The notes: generated from the letters alone by a model not told the origin. A DNA stretch of 64,000 nt from Rhodoferax ferrireducens T118 (GCF_000013605.1 NC_007908.1:1240001-1304000); one strand, 5' to 3'. Numbered from the stretch's first letter, positions 19,480 to 28,984 are shown. Numbers and translations: made by a program.

Positions 19480-20403
19480 ATGACTATGAGAATGAGCTTA
19501 AGCATTCTGGCGACGTACATTAGAGCCGGCTTCGGGTCGGGCCGCCTGCACAACTATCGACCGTGGCTGCGAATTCGCAGGCGGGCGTCGTCACCAGTCA
19601 GCAAGCAGGTCTTCTGTAATTTGACGCTCCGCCCTACGAACCATCACCTTCTGTCTGGACTGGAATACAAGACGGCACTTCTGAACTCGTGGCTAGGACC
19701 CAAGGAACTCCGTGAGTGCCTACCACTGTGGCCTGACGCACACCCTCATCCCCAAACAGGGCTGAACAGCGACATCGACGGCCTGCTGGACGAGTCGCCA
19801 GGTCTTTTAGAAATTGCGCGCGATGCAGGTATCGAACATGGGGTCTTTCCTGGTACGAAGGTTCCCTACGTCGCGAGTTGTGATCTGGTATTCTGGCTTC
19901 CGAGCAAGGGCGCATTCGAAACGCAGTTGGTATACATCAGCTGCAAACCCCTCAGTGAAATAAGGAAGCGTCAACGGGCGCGTGAACGCCTTGAACTTGA
20001 GCGCCGGTACGCGAAGGCCAATGGCGGCAGGCATGTCATCGAAACCGGTGAAAGCCTTCCTCACAAACTAATAGACAACCTGGATTGGTTGCTGCCCATG
20101 CGGCACGAAGCGCAGGAACTCAGAGTGTCATCGCAGCACAGCGACTTTTGCTCATTACTGATGGAACTGACAAAAAGCACCCCGCTGGGGGCTGCCGTCA
20201 ATCAAGCCAGTGAGGCCTTTCACATTCCTGTGGCTGATGGTTTTAAGTATTTTCGGGTGGGCGTCTGGTTGCACAGGATTGACATTGATTTGAATCTGCC
20301 CGTGGTCATGTCCAAGATGATGCACCGCGACTATGGAAAGACACTAGGCCGTTGGCGCGCTCACTTCTGGGGAACAGTTGGAGTACAAAATGCAGGCCGG
20401 TGA
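19480..20403 (+). CDS. tnsA: TnsA-like transposon endonuclease
   Basis: TnsA (307 residues) cuts the 5' ends of Tn7-like elements, turning TnsB strand transfer into cut-and-paste. The restriction-enzyme-like core is visible: E62 (SGLEYKTALL), D135 (VASCDLVFW), K156 (YISCKP) and the ERLELERRY stretch after it. The residue two before the lysine, Gln in Tn7 TnsA (Q-x-K), is Ser154 here, which could alter metal binding. The C-terminal half is the TnsC-contacting domain. ATG 19480 has a good AGGGGAAA site. It overlaps tnsB. The DNA is visibly richer in A+T than the ATPase region, which fits transfer. Confidence 0.83.
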   Translation: MTMRMSLSILATYIRAGFGSGRLHNYRPWLRIRRRASSPVSKQVFCNLTLRPTNHHLLSGLEYKTALLNSWLGPKELRECLPLWPDAHPHPQTGLNSDIDGLLDESPGLLEIARDAGIEHGVFPGTKVPYVASCDLVFWLPSKGAFETQLVYISCKPLSEIRKRQRARERLELERRYAKANGGRHVIETGESLPHKLIDNLDWLLPMRHEAQELRVSSQHSDFCSLLMELTKSTPLGAAVNQASEAFHIPVADGFKYFRVGVWLHRIDIDLNLPVVMSKMMHRDYGKTLGRWRAHFWGTVGVQNAGR

Positions 20404-22636
20404 TCTCATCGTCGAACATGACGCCTGCGGCGCATCGAACCAGCGAATCATTTTCTTTGACGAAGTCACTGACACAATCTGGAAAGGAAGCATCGCTTTC
20501 ATTACAGAACAGGGCCAGTCACGCCGTGCCTATTGCCCCCAGCCAAAAATTGAATCTCTGAGGGTGTTTCAGAAAAAAATCGCAGAGAATTTATTGAGTT
20601 GTGTGCCGTTCAACGTCCCGGGGGAATGGAGCTGGACCAATAAGGACTTCGAAGCTCGCGACCTCTCGATCCTCAGACGTGAAAGACGGCAGCGGTTGAA
20701 ATGGAAGGCCCGCCGAGACCAAGCATTCGAACTCATTAAGCCGCTGGTCACAAAGTACACGATAGACGATATTTTGCACCAGTCTCTGCACTTGAGTTGG
20801 CCGGCACGAAGAGCACGTGAACTGGGCATGAGGTCCAGCCGGGACATTTATTGTGCATTACATAAATATCTGACGGGACTCGGCAACAAAAATGCATTGT
20901 TGCCAGCCTACGGTAATTGTGGTGGGGCCGGGAAGCAGAAATTCTTCACCACCCCTCCAGGGAAAATATCTGGAGAAATTATTAATGGCTTCAATTCGGA
21001 TAAGTTGGCCCGGATCCGAATGGGCTTGGGCTGGAAAAAGCACAAGAAAGAGGGTGTTTCAGTTCGGGTGGCTTATGACAGGTTTTTGAATGAGTTTTAC
21101 GCCTCGCAGGTATGTTGGAAGGATTCCATGATGAAGGTCATCCTCCTGCCGCCAGACCAATACCCCAGCGAGTATCAGTTTGCAGAATGGGGACCTCGCT
21201 ACGAGGGCAACATGAGTGCCAAATCGGTGAACGATGGCGAGACATCTCACAGAAAAAAAGTGGCACTCCGCTCCGGACAATCACGAACATCAGTTATAAG
21301 CGCTGGTCTTCTTGGACAGATTGACACCACTCCGTGTGATCAAAATCTTGTCAGCGAGTCTTCGCGCTTAAAGATTCTCAGAACGCCATATAAGGCTGAA
21401 TTAGCTGATTCATTTCTCGGATACATCTATGGAATTCACGTTGGCTTTGAGCATCCTTGCACAACAACAAATCTTCTTGCCATACTCAACGGCGCCAGCT
21501 CTAAAGTCGAATTTTGTGCGCGATACGGGATCAACATCCGAGAGCATGAGTGGATATCACTAACGCCCCGTCGAATTTTGGGTGATAACGGTGAAATGAA
21601 ATCAGAAACCGGGTTGATTTCAATTGAAGAAATGGAGGCCTCAATTGAGTTTTGTGAAAGTTATTTTGGCGAACGAAAGGCTGTTCTTGAATCATCCAAC
21701 CATCGTGGCCATGTTCACAACGATCACTTGATCCCAGGGTCCAATAAGGGACGTCAGACAAAGCGCGGAGAAAAACCACCAGGACTTGACGCATGTTTCA
21801 CTTTTCAGGAATACATGCCACTGCTAATTCAATCAATTCTGTACCGCAACAATGAAGAAATCATTCCGTACCCGTTGATCGAAATGAGAAAAGACGGTGT
21901 TCGACCGGTGCGGATTGAAATGATGAAGTGGTGCATTGAGAAGGGATACGTAGCGTCCACGCCAACCGACATCGATGCGCTTCGAGTGCGCTGTTTGCCA
22001 CGGCTGAAGGCCGTTTTGCATGCTGATGGCGTACATCTATTCGACCCGACAAGTGCGTATGAATGCTTGATTCCATCTCTCAGATATTCTAGCCAATGGC
22101 TTCACCAAAGTGGGGCGTTGGAGCGGGCACATACGCGTCGGCGACGCCTTGAAGTCCACGTCAACCCCTCAAATCTGCAGGAAATATGGCTAAATTTGGA
22201 CGGCTTGAGGCCGCTACAAATCCAAACTCGTGATCCATATATGGCCCAGGTCACTCTATATGACTGGCTAAGCATTTCAAGTGATGACAAAGTGAAGAAC
22301 TTGCTGTCGCGCCAGGAGCATCGTGAGTACCATGTCGGCCGCATAGCTACGATTGATCATGTGGCCAAAAAGGCGAGAAAGGAGAAAAAACAAGAATTTG
22401 ACGCGCTCGACAAAAAGCCCTCCAAAGCCAGTCAATTGAAAGGAAAACGCCAGAACACCCACGCGGAAATGCTTGCGCAGGGTTTGTTTCCAAAACCAAT
22501 GGCTAGCCAGCAGCTGAATAACATGAAGAACGAGCAGGTTGTTCCTGCGACGTTATCGGCGCAGTCCATTTCTAACCCGTCACCGAATCCAGTTCGGGAT
22601 CTTCTTAGACAACTACGCCGAGGTCACCAATCATGA
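20390..22636 (+). CDS. tnsB: TnsB-like DDE transposase
   Basis: TnsB (748 residues from ATG 20390, which has GGAG eight bases upstream; a TTG at 20378 is an alternative) is the retroviral-type transposase that joins 3' ends. The catalytic triad is D312 (GQIDTTPCD), D399 (RRILGDNGEM) and E434 (KAVLESSN), with the usual 35-residue D-E step. Next to it come the family segments VEFCARYGI and the basic IPGSNKGRQTKRGEK. The N-terminal third has HTH-like DNA-binding segments for the end repeats. The C-terminal tail after about 660 is basic and probably contacts TnsC. It overlaps tnsA and tnsC. Confidence 0.88.
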   Translation: MQAGDLIVEHDACGASNQRIIFFDEVTDTIWKGSIAFITEQGQSRRAYCPQPKIESLRVFQKKIAENLLSCVPFNVPGEWSWTNKDFEARDLSILRRERRQRLKWKARRDQAFELIKPLVTKYTIDDILHQSLHLSWPARRARELGMRSSRDIYCALHKYLTGLGNKNALLPAYGNCGGAGKQKFFTTPPGKISGEIINGFNSDKLARIRMGLGWKKHKKEGVSVRVAYDRFLNEFYASQVCWKDSMMKVILLPPDQYPSEYQFAEWGPRYEGNMSAKSVNDGETSHRKKVALRSGQSRTSVISAGLLGQIDTTPCDQNLVSESSRLKILRTPYKAELADSFLGYIYGIHVGFEHPCTTTNLLAILNGASSKVEFCARYGINIREHEWISLTPRRILGDNGEMKSETGLISIEEMEASIEFCESYFGERKAVLESSNHRGHVHNDHLIPGSNKGRQTKRGEKPPGLDACFTFQEYMPLLIQSILYRNNEEIIPYPLIEMRKDGVRPVRIEMMKWCIEKGYVASTPTDIDALRVRCLPRLKAVLHADGVHLFDPTSAYECLIPSLRYSSQWLHQSGALERAHTRRRRLEVHVNPSNLQEIWLNLDGLRPLQIQTRDPYMAQVTLYDWLSISSDDKVKNLLSRQEHREYHVGRIATIDHVAKKARKEKKQEFDALDKKPSKASQLKGKRQNTHAEMLAQGLFPKPMASQQLNNMKNEQVVPATLSAQSISNPSPNPVRDLLRQLRRGHQS

Positions 22637-24090
22637 AAAGGAATGCCGCGGATCTATTGTCGATCGCACTCGACAATCCTCTTGTGAAGAACTTGCCGCC
22701 ATTCATGAGCAATTCCCAATTGGCGGAGAAGCTTGCGAATGATCCTTTCGCCCATATCGACTGGACCTCTGTCTCGTTGGCGGATCGTGCAGTTTTATTG
22801 AACCAACTCAAGACGACGTTTTGTGTAACCGAGACATCACTTCGAATTGCAGTGGCGCTTCAGGCACTCCTGTGGGATGGATTACTGGCGCGAGACCCTT
22901 GTCAGCCTGATCAGCGTCGGATAATTTATGAAATTGCAGAATATGACTTCAAGCAGATAAAGGTGCAGCCTTGGCGACATGAGTTCATAGGTGGCATCAT
23001 CATCCGTGGAATCACGGGGGTCGGCAAGTCTGCCGCAGTCAATCGATTCCTGTCGCTGTTTCCGCAAGTTATTCAACATGGAAGAAATGAATCTGCGCAG
23101 TGGGTCGAATTTCGTCAATTGGTATACCTCAAGGTCCCGATGTCCTCGGATGGCAGCCGAGGGGGGTTTCTCCAAAACTGTCTGCGAGAACTGGATGCTG
23201 CGCTGAAGACAGACTACTTTTCCAGGCATCAAGGCAAGCAATGGACTGTAGAAAGGTTGCTAGTCAATGTTCTTCACTACTTGGCCCTTCATAGATGTGG
23301 ACTTTTGATCATCGAGGAAGCGCAAGAACGCAATTTGGCGGAATCCCAATTTTCACGTGATTTTCTAACCTTTTTTTTACGCTTGCTAAATCACAGCATT
23401 CCGGTTGTCATCATTGGCAATCCCTTGGCGTTTTCCATTCTTGATTCGTTTAGCCAAGATCAGAGTAGGTTTTCCGAATACGGCGACTTCAAGATCGAGC
23501 CAATATTTGATTTCAACGATGAAGAATGGAGTGACGAATGGATGGGGCATGTTTGGGGTGCGTCTATGTTGGACCAAGAAGATGAGCCAATCGAGAATCT
23601 TGCCGAACTGATCTGGGCATACACGGGTGGTTTCCCCCGAATTTTGGCAAGGTTACGGCGTGAGACCATAAATGCTGCTATTCAAACCGGTAGCACTCGT
23701 GTTTGCCGAGAACATATTGAAATCGCTAACAGGACACCATCTATGGTTGGTGCCAACAAGCTGATTTCGGCCTTCACAAATCGGAACTGGCGGGACCTTG
23801 AGCAGTTTCGGGACATTCCCATTCCAGACATGAGGCATAGGTGGGAGCAAATGAAGTTGAGCAATGCAAATCTGGATCCCTCCTCGGAAGGAAATTCGCA
23901 AGTGACTAAGGAACCGGCCAAGGTGAATGACATGCCACCGACACGCATCAGGCGAAAGAATGGAAAAAAAATTCCTCAAAAGAATCGCACTGAGTCGGTC
24001 AATGCCGTTGCTTTGGGTCAACAGTTCGAAGCCGACGACATTCGCAGCCAAGAATATGTCGACAGGCTGGGCAGGCCGGAAACAGAATGA
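22633..24090 (+). CDS. tnsC: TnsC-like AAA+ regulator
   Basis: This 485-residue AAA+ ATPase of the TnsC/TniB type passes the target signal from TniQ/TnsD to TnsB. Walker A is GITGVGKS (126-133) and Walker B is CGLLIIEEAQE (222-232). A sensor-1 type VVIIGNPLAF follows. The start overlaps the tnsB stop (ATGA), and its own end overlaps the tniQ start (ATGA). Residues after about 400 are basic and low-complexity (RIRRKNGKKIPQKNR) and may bind DNA. Confidence 0.88.
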   Translation: MKRNAADLLSIALDNPLVKNLPPFMSNSQLAEKLANDPFAHIDWTSVSLADRAVLLNQLKTTFCVTETSLRIAVALQALLWDGLLARDPCQPDQRRIIYEIAEYDFKQIKVQPWRHEFIGGIIIRGITGVGKSAAVNRFLSLFPQVIQHGRNESAQWVEFRQLVYLKVPMSSDGSRGGFLQNCLRELDAALKTDYFSRHQGKQWTVERLLVNVLHYLALHRCGLLIIEEAQERNLAESQFSRDFLTFFLRLLNHSIPVVIIGNPLAFSILDSFSQDQSRFSEYGDFKIEPIFDFNDEEWSDEWMGHVWGASMLDQEDEPIENLAELIWAYTGGFPRILARLRRETINAAIQTGSTRVCREHIEIANRTPSMVGANKLISAFTNRNWRDLEQFRDIPIPDMRHRWEQMKLSNANLDPSSEGNSQVTKEPAKVNDMPPTRIRRKNGKKIPQKNRTESVNAVALGQQFEADDIRSQEYVDRLGRPETE

Positions 24091-25172
24091 AAGCTTCCGC
24101 CTCTTTTCCTGCAGGGGTGCCTCTTCCATTTCTTCCGATGTGGATTGAAGGCGAGACCCTATATTCTTGGGCTGCCCGCTTTCACGAACTCCAGGGAAGA
24201 ACCTCAAGTAGGCAGACTGGAATTACCCTATTTGGACGAAGCCACGCTGCGGCGGACTATGCGATTCCATTAGGTGTCGCGCATTTCGCGGCGTTGACGC
24301 GTGGGCAACTCGGGTCTCCTTCCGAAATCCTTATGAAGCGGACGGCGTTGTGTGAGTTGCGACCGTTTCTTTCCATCTCATGCTGGGATTCAATGCTTAA
24401 ACGATTTGTCGATACTCTGAGAAGTGAGAATACTCGACCGACTGTGGGAATTCGAGCGGGAGGCATTGGGGAACGATGCCCGCTTCGCTATTGCGGTGAC
24501 TGCATCAAGGATGAACTCGCAGAGTTGGGAACGTCGTATTGGCACCTACAGCATCAATTGCAGTGCAGTGTTACATGCCTCAAACACCAAAAGCCACTTG
24601 AGTTCCCCGAGCGTCGACGAACCACTTGGTCTCTTCCTCATCACGCTAATTCATTCGCCAAATCTGCATCAGTCTCGGACAGATTTCTTGCGTCGGCATT
24701 GCTGCTCAGTCGCATTTCGGAGGTTTGTACGCAGTTGAATCCAATACACATACCGACTTTTGCGGACGCTGCGACTCGGTCCCTTCTGAATCAGGATGTC
24801 GCGACGACCGTGCCCCGACGCTGTGGGGATGCACTGTCGGCTTGGTTTTCTCAAACGCAATCAAGCCAAGTTGCCAGGGTCTACTATCCAGATCACGCAG
24901 ATCTGATTTCTGGAAGGTGGATTGTTCAGTTGCTTCGGTCCCGGTGCTCAATTAAGCCAATTCACTGGCTGCTGCTGTGGGCCGCCATCCTTGAGAACGT
25001 ACCGGAGGAGTTGGCCTTAAAGCAATTTGGGCTGGCCGTGAACTGCCAAGCCGTCGACTCCGAGCTGGCAGATCACTGGTCTGAATTGTCTAATCACATG
25101 CTCTATAGATTCGTGCACGCCAGGCACAGGGCATCAAATGCTTCACAAGAAGAAAGGCATGGAATTCAATGA
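24087..25172 (+). CDS. tniQ: TniQ-family target-selection protein
   Basis: This 361-residue TniQ protein has the N-terminal signature PMWIEGETLYSWAARFHELQG (about 17-37) and a zinc-finger-like segment RYCGDCIKDELAELGTSYWHLQHQLQCSVTCLKHQ (about 137-170), both diagnostic of TniQ/TnsD. It links a DNA target to TnsC. The second half has no recognisable DNA-binding extension of the long TnsD kind, so it resembles the short TniQ proteins. It closes the tnsABC-tniQ operon. A longer TniQ protein is encoded at 59750. Confidence 0.88.
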   Translation: MKASASFPAGVPLPFLPMWIEGETLYSWAARFHELQGRTSSRQTGITLFGRSHAAADYAIPLGVAHFAALTRGQLGSPSEILMKRTALCELRPFLSISCWDSMLKRFVDTLRSENTRPTVGIRAGGIGERCPLRYCGDCIKDELAELGTSYWHLQHQLQCSVTCLKHQKPLEFPERRRTTWSLPHHANSFAKSASVSDRFLASALLLSRISEVCTQLNPIHIPTFADAATRSLLNQDVATTVPRRCGDALSAWFSQTQSSQVARVYYPDHADLISGRWIVQLLRSRCSIKPIHWLLLWAAILENVPEELALKQFGLAVNCQAVDSELADHWSELSNHMLYRFVHARHRASNASQEERHGIQ

Positions 25173-25283
25173 GCTTGAGAGCACTCATAAAGGCGAGCTT
25201 GCCTGGCGCGGACGCTTCGTTCGATGAAATGCTGTAAGAAATCCGATTCGACGCCCTTTCGAATTGAGTTCGAAGGAATGAAC

Positions 25284-25517
25284 ATGACATCCCAAGGCCG
25301 CAACCAACTGACGACAGCACGCAGGTCAACGCTTGCGGTACACGCCAGCGTCCTCGCGGCGGGTAGCCGCGAACTCTACGTCGAACTCGCAGTGCCGTCC
25401 CATTTCACTGGCTCCTCAAGCTACGTGTCGGACACCGTAGCATCGCTGTTCGGTTTAATGCCGCAAGTAGTGCGATGGACCAGGGCCAATGCCTATGTTT
25501 CTGCAATTACTCGATAG
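25284..25517 (+). CDS. Small unknown protein (77 residues)
   Basis: The ATG at 25284 has a GAAGGA site seven bases upstream. The reading TSQGRNQLTTARRSTLAVHASVLAAGSRELYVELAVPSHFTGSSSYVSDTVASLFG looks like a real small soluble protein, but I do not recognise it. It lies 111 bases after tniQ and before the HAD gene on the same strand, so it may be the first cargo gene. Confidence 0.45.
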   Translation: MTSQGRNQLTTARRSTLAVHASVLAAGSRELYVELAVPSHFTGSSSYVSDTVASLFGLMPQVVRWTRANAYVSAITR

Positions 25518-25547
25518 CCCAAACAATCAGACTTAAAGGTTTTGACC

Positions 25548-26147
25548 ATGACAAAAATCATCGCTTTGGACTGTGATGGCGTGTTGCTCGATTACAACCT
25601 CGCCTACGCCAAGGCTTGGGGACGATTTTCCGGCGCCCATCCGGCCGAACGGGATCCGAAGGCCTACTGGCACATCGACCGATGGGACGTTGAAAGGCTC
25701 GCGGGTGAGCGTCTGGCCCAGTTCCGAGTGCTCTTTGATGAGGACTTTTGGACCAGCGTTCCGCCGATCGCTGGTGCAGTTGAGGCCTGCCTGCGCCTGC
25801 ATGACCATGGCTTCGAACTGGTCTGTGTTAGTGCGATCGATGAACATTTCGTCGGAGCTCGCCTGAAGAATCTGCGCGACCATGGCTTTCCGATCGAGCG
25901 AGTGTTTGGGACTGGAAATCAGCCAGGTCAACAAAGTCCGAAGGCTCAAGTCATTGACAAAATCAAGCCGCTGGCATTTGTCGATGATTACCTGCCGTAT
26001 ATGCGTGGAATCCGGAGTGAAACGCACACGGCGCTGATTTTGCGTGGACCCAACGGCAGCCCAAATATTGGGCCCGGGCTCTCGGCGGTGAGTTCCACTC
26101 ATGCAGATCTCGCTGCATTTAGCGAGTGGTGGTTGGCGCAAGCGTAA
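25548..26147 (+). CDS. HAD-superfamily hydrolase-like protein
   Basis: This protein of about 199 residues has the HAD nucleophile motif LDCDGVLLD near its start (residues 6-14). A later VCVSAIDEH could hold motif II, a lysine lies in SPKAQVIDKIKP (motif III), and the acidic motif IV is FVDDYLPYM. It is likely a cytoplasmic phosphatase of unknown substrate. ATG 25548 is preferred to the TTG at 25542. It is followed by unrelated small genes, so context gives no substrate clue. Confidence 0.75.
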   Translation: MTKIIALDCDGVLLDYNLAYAKAWGRFSGAHPAERDPKAYWHIDRWDVERLAGERLAQFRVLFDEDFWTSVPPIAGAVEACLRLHDHGFELVCVSAIDEHFVGARLKNLRDHGFPIERVFGTGNQPGQQSPKAQVIDKIKPLAFVDDYLPYMRGIRSETHTALILRGPNGSPNIGPGLSAVSSTHADLAAFSEWWLAQA

Positions 26148-26283
26148 TCTGAGCTTTATCCTTATATTGGAGCGCCCCTTGCCGAACCTTTGCATTGGTT
26201 TTTGTGGAAATCCTCTTCTGCATACGACGGACATTCTGTTCATAGTAATCATCACGATCGTGATCGTGGTCGGTGGGTTCTGG

Positions 26284-26508
26284 ATGGCCTTACGCCCCAC
26301 GAAACCCCCGCAAAACAGAATCAACAGGCGGAAGACGTGGCCAGCGCGAACAGCAAAAATGAGGTATTGGGGACGTAGCAGGGTCAGGGCGCGTCGTTCA
26401 AGTTACCTTGGGCGCGTAAAAGACAAATCCATTCTTGATTTGAAGGGGATGTTTAGACCGCCAAATGGGACGCACGTTTCAATTGAGGATATGAATCCTT
26501 GGAAGTGA
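26284..26508 (+). CDS. Possible antitoxin fragment
   Basis: The C-terminal part of this 74-residue frame reads KDKSILDLKGMFRPPNGTHVSIEDMNPWK. This resembles the toxin-binding tails of AbrB/MazE-type antitoxins (an IMDLKG-x-PxxPVSIEDM pattern). The N-terminal half is basic and has no clear swapped-hairpin domain, and no toxin gene follows. It may be a worn remnant or a misread open frame. The match is by eye only. Confidence 0.25.
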   Translation: MALRPTKPPQNRINRRKTWPARTAKMRYWGRSRVRARRSSYLGRVKDKSILDLKGMFRPPNGTHVSIEDMNPWK

Positions 26509-26576
26509 TAGGCCACCATCGGAACGATGTACAGGGCCGACGATGTGAACTAGCCTCTACCTGGCAGAAAGGACGT

Positions 26577-26930
26577 ATGGGCACTCGAACTAACAAGCAG
26601 CGAATTTGCCGATTGTTCCATGGCCGCTTCCATGGAAGATTTCTTTGGAGATCCGCTGAAGAGCAAGCCTGGCTTGACTTGGCGCCAGTGGGCCGGGAAT
26701 TTGGTAGCCCGGACTATGAACGGCTTGAACAACTGGACAGCTGCCCGTTTGACGTTTTTGGGGACATGATGCTGATCTACGAATGGCTTTTCACTCCGCA
26801 TCCAACACTTGACGGAATGACGCCTGATGACTGCGCCCGCAGTGAGGCGGGTCTGCAAAAGGCGCTGGACCTTCTGGCTGGACTCAAGCTTGGTGCCGCC
26901 GCTGGGCTGGCGATCACATCAAAAAATTAG
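26577..26930 (+). CDS. Unknown protein, possibly ParS/MbcA-like
   Basis: This 117-residue protein starts at ATG 26577 behind AGAAAGGA. The C-terminal half (FGDMMLIYEWLFTPHPTLDGMTPDDCARSEAGLQKALDLLAGLK) has the WL-x-TPHPxLxGxTP layout of the Xre/MbcA/ParS toxin-binding domain. No RES-type toxin is adjacent, and the next gene is an unrelated larger protein. Function unknown. Confidence 0.45.
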   Translation: MGTRTNKQRICRLFHGRFHGRFLWRSAEEQAWLDLAPVGREFGSPDYERLEQLDSCPFDVFGDMMLIYEWLFTPHPTLDGMTPDDCARSEAGLQKALDLLAGLKLGAAAGLAITSKN

Positions 26931-26939
26931 GGGTAACTT

Positions 26940-27764
26940 GTGCCAATACGCTACACAACACGGACACCGTTTCAGTTGCGCTCTCGCGGCAATAAGAAAA
27001 GAGCATTCAACCGGGTGCGAAACCGCATAAAAAGGGCAGCGCCAGTGTTGGGCGGGAAATTCACAACCGACAGCTATATTCACGGTCAGAATGGTTGGAT
27101 TGATGCCCACTTCCTCGGCACCAAGCCGCCCATTTCTTACTGTCTGGCATTGCAGACAACCACCTGTGAATATAGGGAGTTGGTCCAAAGTCGAGCGTGG
27201 GATATGTCATATGAGCTAGCCCCCGAACGGGAACTACCCCTGTTTGACAGCGCGGCAAAAGATCCAAAGACTGGACATATCGTTAGACTTCGCAGTGAAC
27301 CGCTCCTGTACCCTGAGCTTGAGAATATGACGCGGCTGCAGTGGTCAAAGGCACAACACCGAAAAATTGCGGATAGCGGCGATATTCAGGTATTTGAGAA
27401 ATGGACCTTGCAGCATGACTATCACCGCGGTGTTGGTCTGCACGCCACCATTGATGTCCCGTTCCTGACCATTGAAGTCATCAATGCATTCATCGACCGA
27501 TTTTTGATGACCGAGACGAATTTCTATGATCCAACTCCGCACACTTATCGGTACGAACAAGTTTCGCATTGGGGTCTGGAATCCAACGCACTGATTGATC
27601 CGTTGGAGTGGGATGCTGCGCTCAAGCGTCAGGCATCTCAAGACGCGAAGGCGGTACACGATGACGCCACCCGCACTGTCGGTGCCCGTGGAGGGTTGAC
27701 ACGGCGACTCTTCAGCGGAATGCATGCGGTGGCTGCATTCCGGTCAGATGTCGGCCAAGCGTGA
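26940..27764 (+). CDS. Unknown 274-residue protein
   Basis: It starts with GTG at 26940, nine bases after the preceding gene, and ends with GTGA overlapping the start of the next. The protein is soluble, begins with a basic segment (RSRGNKKRAFNRVRNRIKRAAP) and has many aromatic residues. No motif is recognised. Tight spacing puts it in an operon from 26577 to 28266. Confidence 0.5.
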   Translation: MPIRYTTRTPFQLRSRGNKKRAFNRVRNRIKRAAPVLGGKFTTDSYIHGQNGWIDAHFLGTKPPISYCLALQTTTCEYRELVQSRAWDMSYELAPERELPLFDSAAKDPKTGHIVRLRSEPLLYPELENMTRLQWSKAQHRKIADSGDIQVFEKWTLQHDYHRGVGLHATIDVPFLTIEVINAFIDRFLMTETNFYDPTPHTYRYEQVSHWGLESNALIDPLEWDAALKRQASQDAKAVHDDATRTVGARGGLTRRLFSGMHAVAAFRSDVGQA

Positions 27765-28018
27765 ATTCCCCCAAGGGCACGGCGTCGCCCCATGACGCAG
27801 CCTTCGACACCTTGCTGGCTATTGCGCACCAGATGTTGCAAGACAACGCTGATGCGCAGGCAATGGATTTTGACGTAGTCACATGGTTGACAACGTGGAT
27901 CGAGCAGCCCTTGCCTGCGCTGGGAGGGGTGACCCCTGCATCTCTGATGGTCACTCAGGCGGGGGTCGAGCTGGTTTCCGATGTATTGAAATCGATGGCA
28001 TCGGGCGCGTACCGGTGA
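27761..28018 (+). CDS. ParS/MbcA-like small protein
   Basis: This 85-residue protein starts at GTG 27761 inside the stop of its upstream neighbour. The C-terminal WIEQPLPALGGVTPASLMVTQAGVELVSDVLKSMASGAYR matches the toxin-binding half (W-x-PxPALGG-x-P-x-L-x-T-x-x-G) of Xre/MbcA/ParS-type antitoxins. The usual RES-domain toxin does not follow. It could neutralise a toxin encoded elsewhere or have another role. Confidence 0.55.
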   Translation: MNSPKGTASPHDAAFDTLLAIAHQMLQDNADAQAMDFDVVTWLTTWIEQPLPALGGVTPASLMVTQAGVELVSDVLKSMASGAYR

Positions 28019-28266
28019 CAGGAGGACGATGTGGACACGGTTTTGCCCGAATGTCACTGCTGACCGACACGGCCAGGAACACGTTTCTCAGCCTGGGCAT
28101 TACTGGGGATCACGTGCTTATGCAGGGCTACTGGGGCTTGACTGGGGTTGAGGCGGCGCTGACAGGGCCAGAAGCGGTCTGGGTTGTCCACCGAGTTGCT
28201 GAATTGCTGCAATGGTCACAGATGACAGCCCTGCGGACCAAAAAATATCACTTAAGGGGTATCTGA
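28015..28266 (+). CDS. Small unknown protein
   Basis: The frame opens at GTG 28015, overlapping the previous stop (GTGA). An ATG at 28051 would give 71 residues beginning MSLLTDTARNTFLSLGITGDHVLMQGYWGL. The C-terminal part (GPEAVWVVHRVAELLQW) is helical. No family recognised. It ends the run of overlapping genes, and a 227-base control region follows. Confidence 0.4.
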   Translation: MTGGRCGHGFARMSLLTDTARNTFLSLGITGDHVLMQGYWGLTGVEAALTGPEAVWVVHRVAELLQWSQMTALRTKKYHLRGI

Positions 28267-28438
28267 GTTGATCCTCTTATTGGGGATAACCCTAGGGTCC
28301 GACTTGCCCGCTTACGTTCACTTCGCCTGCAACTTGTCCCCAGCAGCGGTGAATTACTTTGTGGATAACTTGATCATTTGTCCTTGATGGGGGTGTAGCT
28401 ATTGGCTTTGCCTGAACTGCTCACGAAATAGGCAGCGG

Positions 28439-28482
28439 TTGCCACCCTGTCAAAAGCGCCTATACTGGACAAATAAACAGTA
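28439..28482 (+). promoter_or_regulatory. Promoter with LexA-type SOS box
   Basis: A 20-base operator TACTGGACAAATAAACAGTA (28463-28482) matches the LexA consensus frame TACTG-N10-CAGTA, with CTGG in place of CTGT on one side. It overlaps a -10 hexamer TATACT (28461-28466), which lies 16 bases after a -35-like TTGCCA (28439-28444). LexA bound here would block the promoter. The gene at 28494 starts 11 bases after the box. Confidence 0.65.
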
Positions 28483-28493
28483 TCGAGGGCAGC

Positions 28494-28895
28494 ATGAGAC
28501 AAGAGGAATTGTGGGAATGGCGCATCAAGTGGCTGGGTCAGTGGACTAGCACGATAAACGGAGTGACCGAAGCGGAAATCCGCAAGATTCATCCCGAGGC
28601 GATCCGCGTTTTGGGATCCCGCTGTGTGCGCCAGATTGCAGAGACTCCTGATGATTTGAAACTTCTCATGGGTCCTGCCACAAATGCCAGGCTGTTGGGT
28701 GTGCTGAAAAATTGTGAGGTCTGCGAGCACTTTGGCGGCTGGCATCCGATTCGCGTGGGTGAAAAGATCAGCTACCGAACGCACGGTGGGTGCCTGCGAC
28801 ACGGCGCGCCCAAAACCATTGCGCAGCCTGAGCAGGGCTGCGCGTATTGGTCACAGAAAGGGGAGCCCGTTCAGCCTGTGGGTGCAATCGCCTGA
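28494..28895 (+). CDS. Unknown protein under a LexA-type box
   Basis: This 133-residue protein starts at ATG 28494, close behind a LexA-type operator, with a GAGGG ribosome-binding site. The C-terminal half has Cys/His pairs that could bind zinc: NCEVCEHF (about 74-81), HGGCLRHG (about 97-104) and QGCAYW. I do not recognise the family. Its promoter suggests induction on DNA damage, and it begins a run that reaches the SRAP-type gene at 29396. Confidence 0.6.
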   Translation: MRQEELWEWRIKWLGQWTSTINGVTEAEIRKIHPEAIRVLGSRCVRQIAETPDDLKLLMGPATNARLLGVLKNCEVCEHFGGWHPIRVGEKISYRTHGGCLRHGAPKTIAQPEQGCAYWSQKGEPVQPVGAIA

Positions 28896-28984
28896 CCAAT
28901 TGAACCCTGGCCACGACAGAGGTACAGTGATCCGGCTGCGCTCACTGCCAGAGTTTGAACGACAAAGATGCAAGGACGTAAGAC

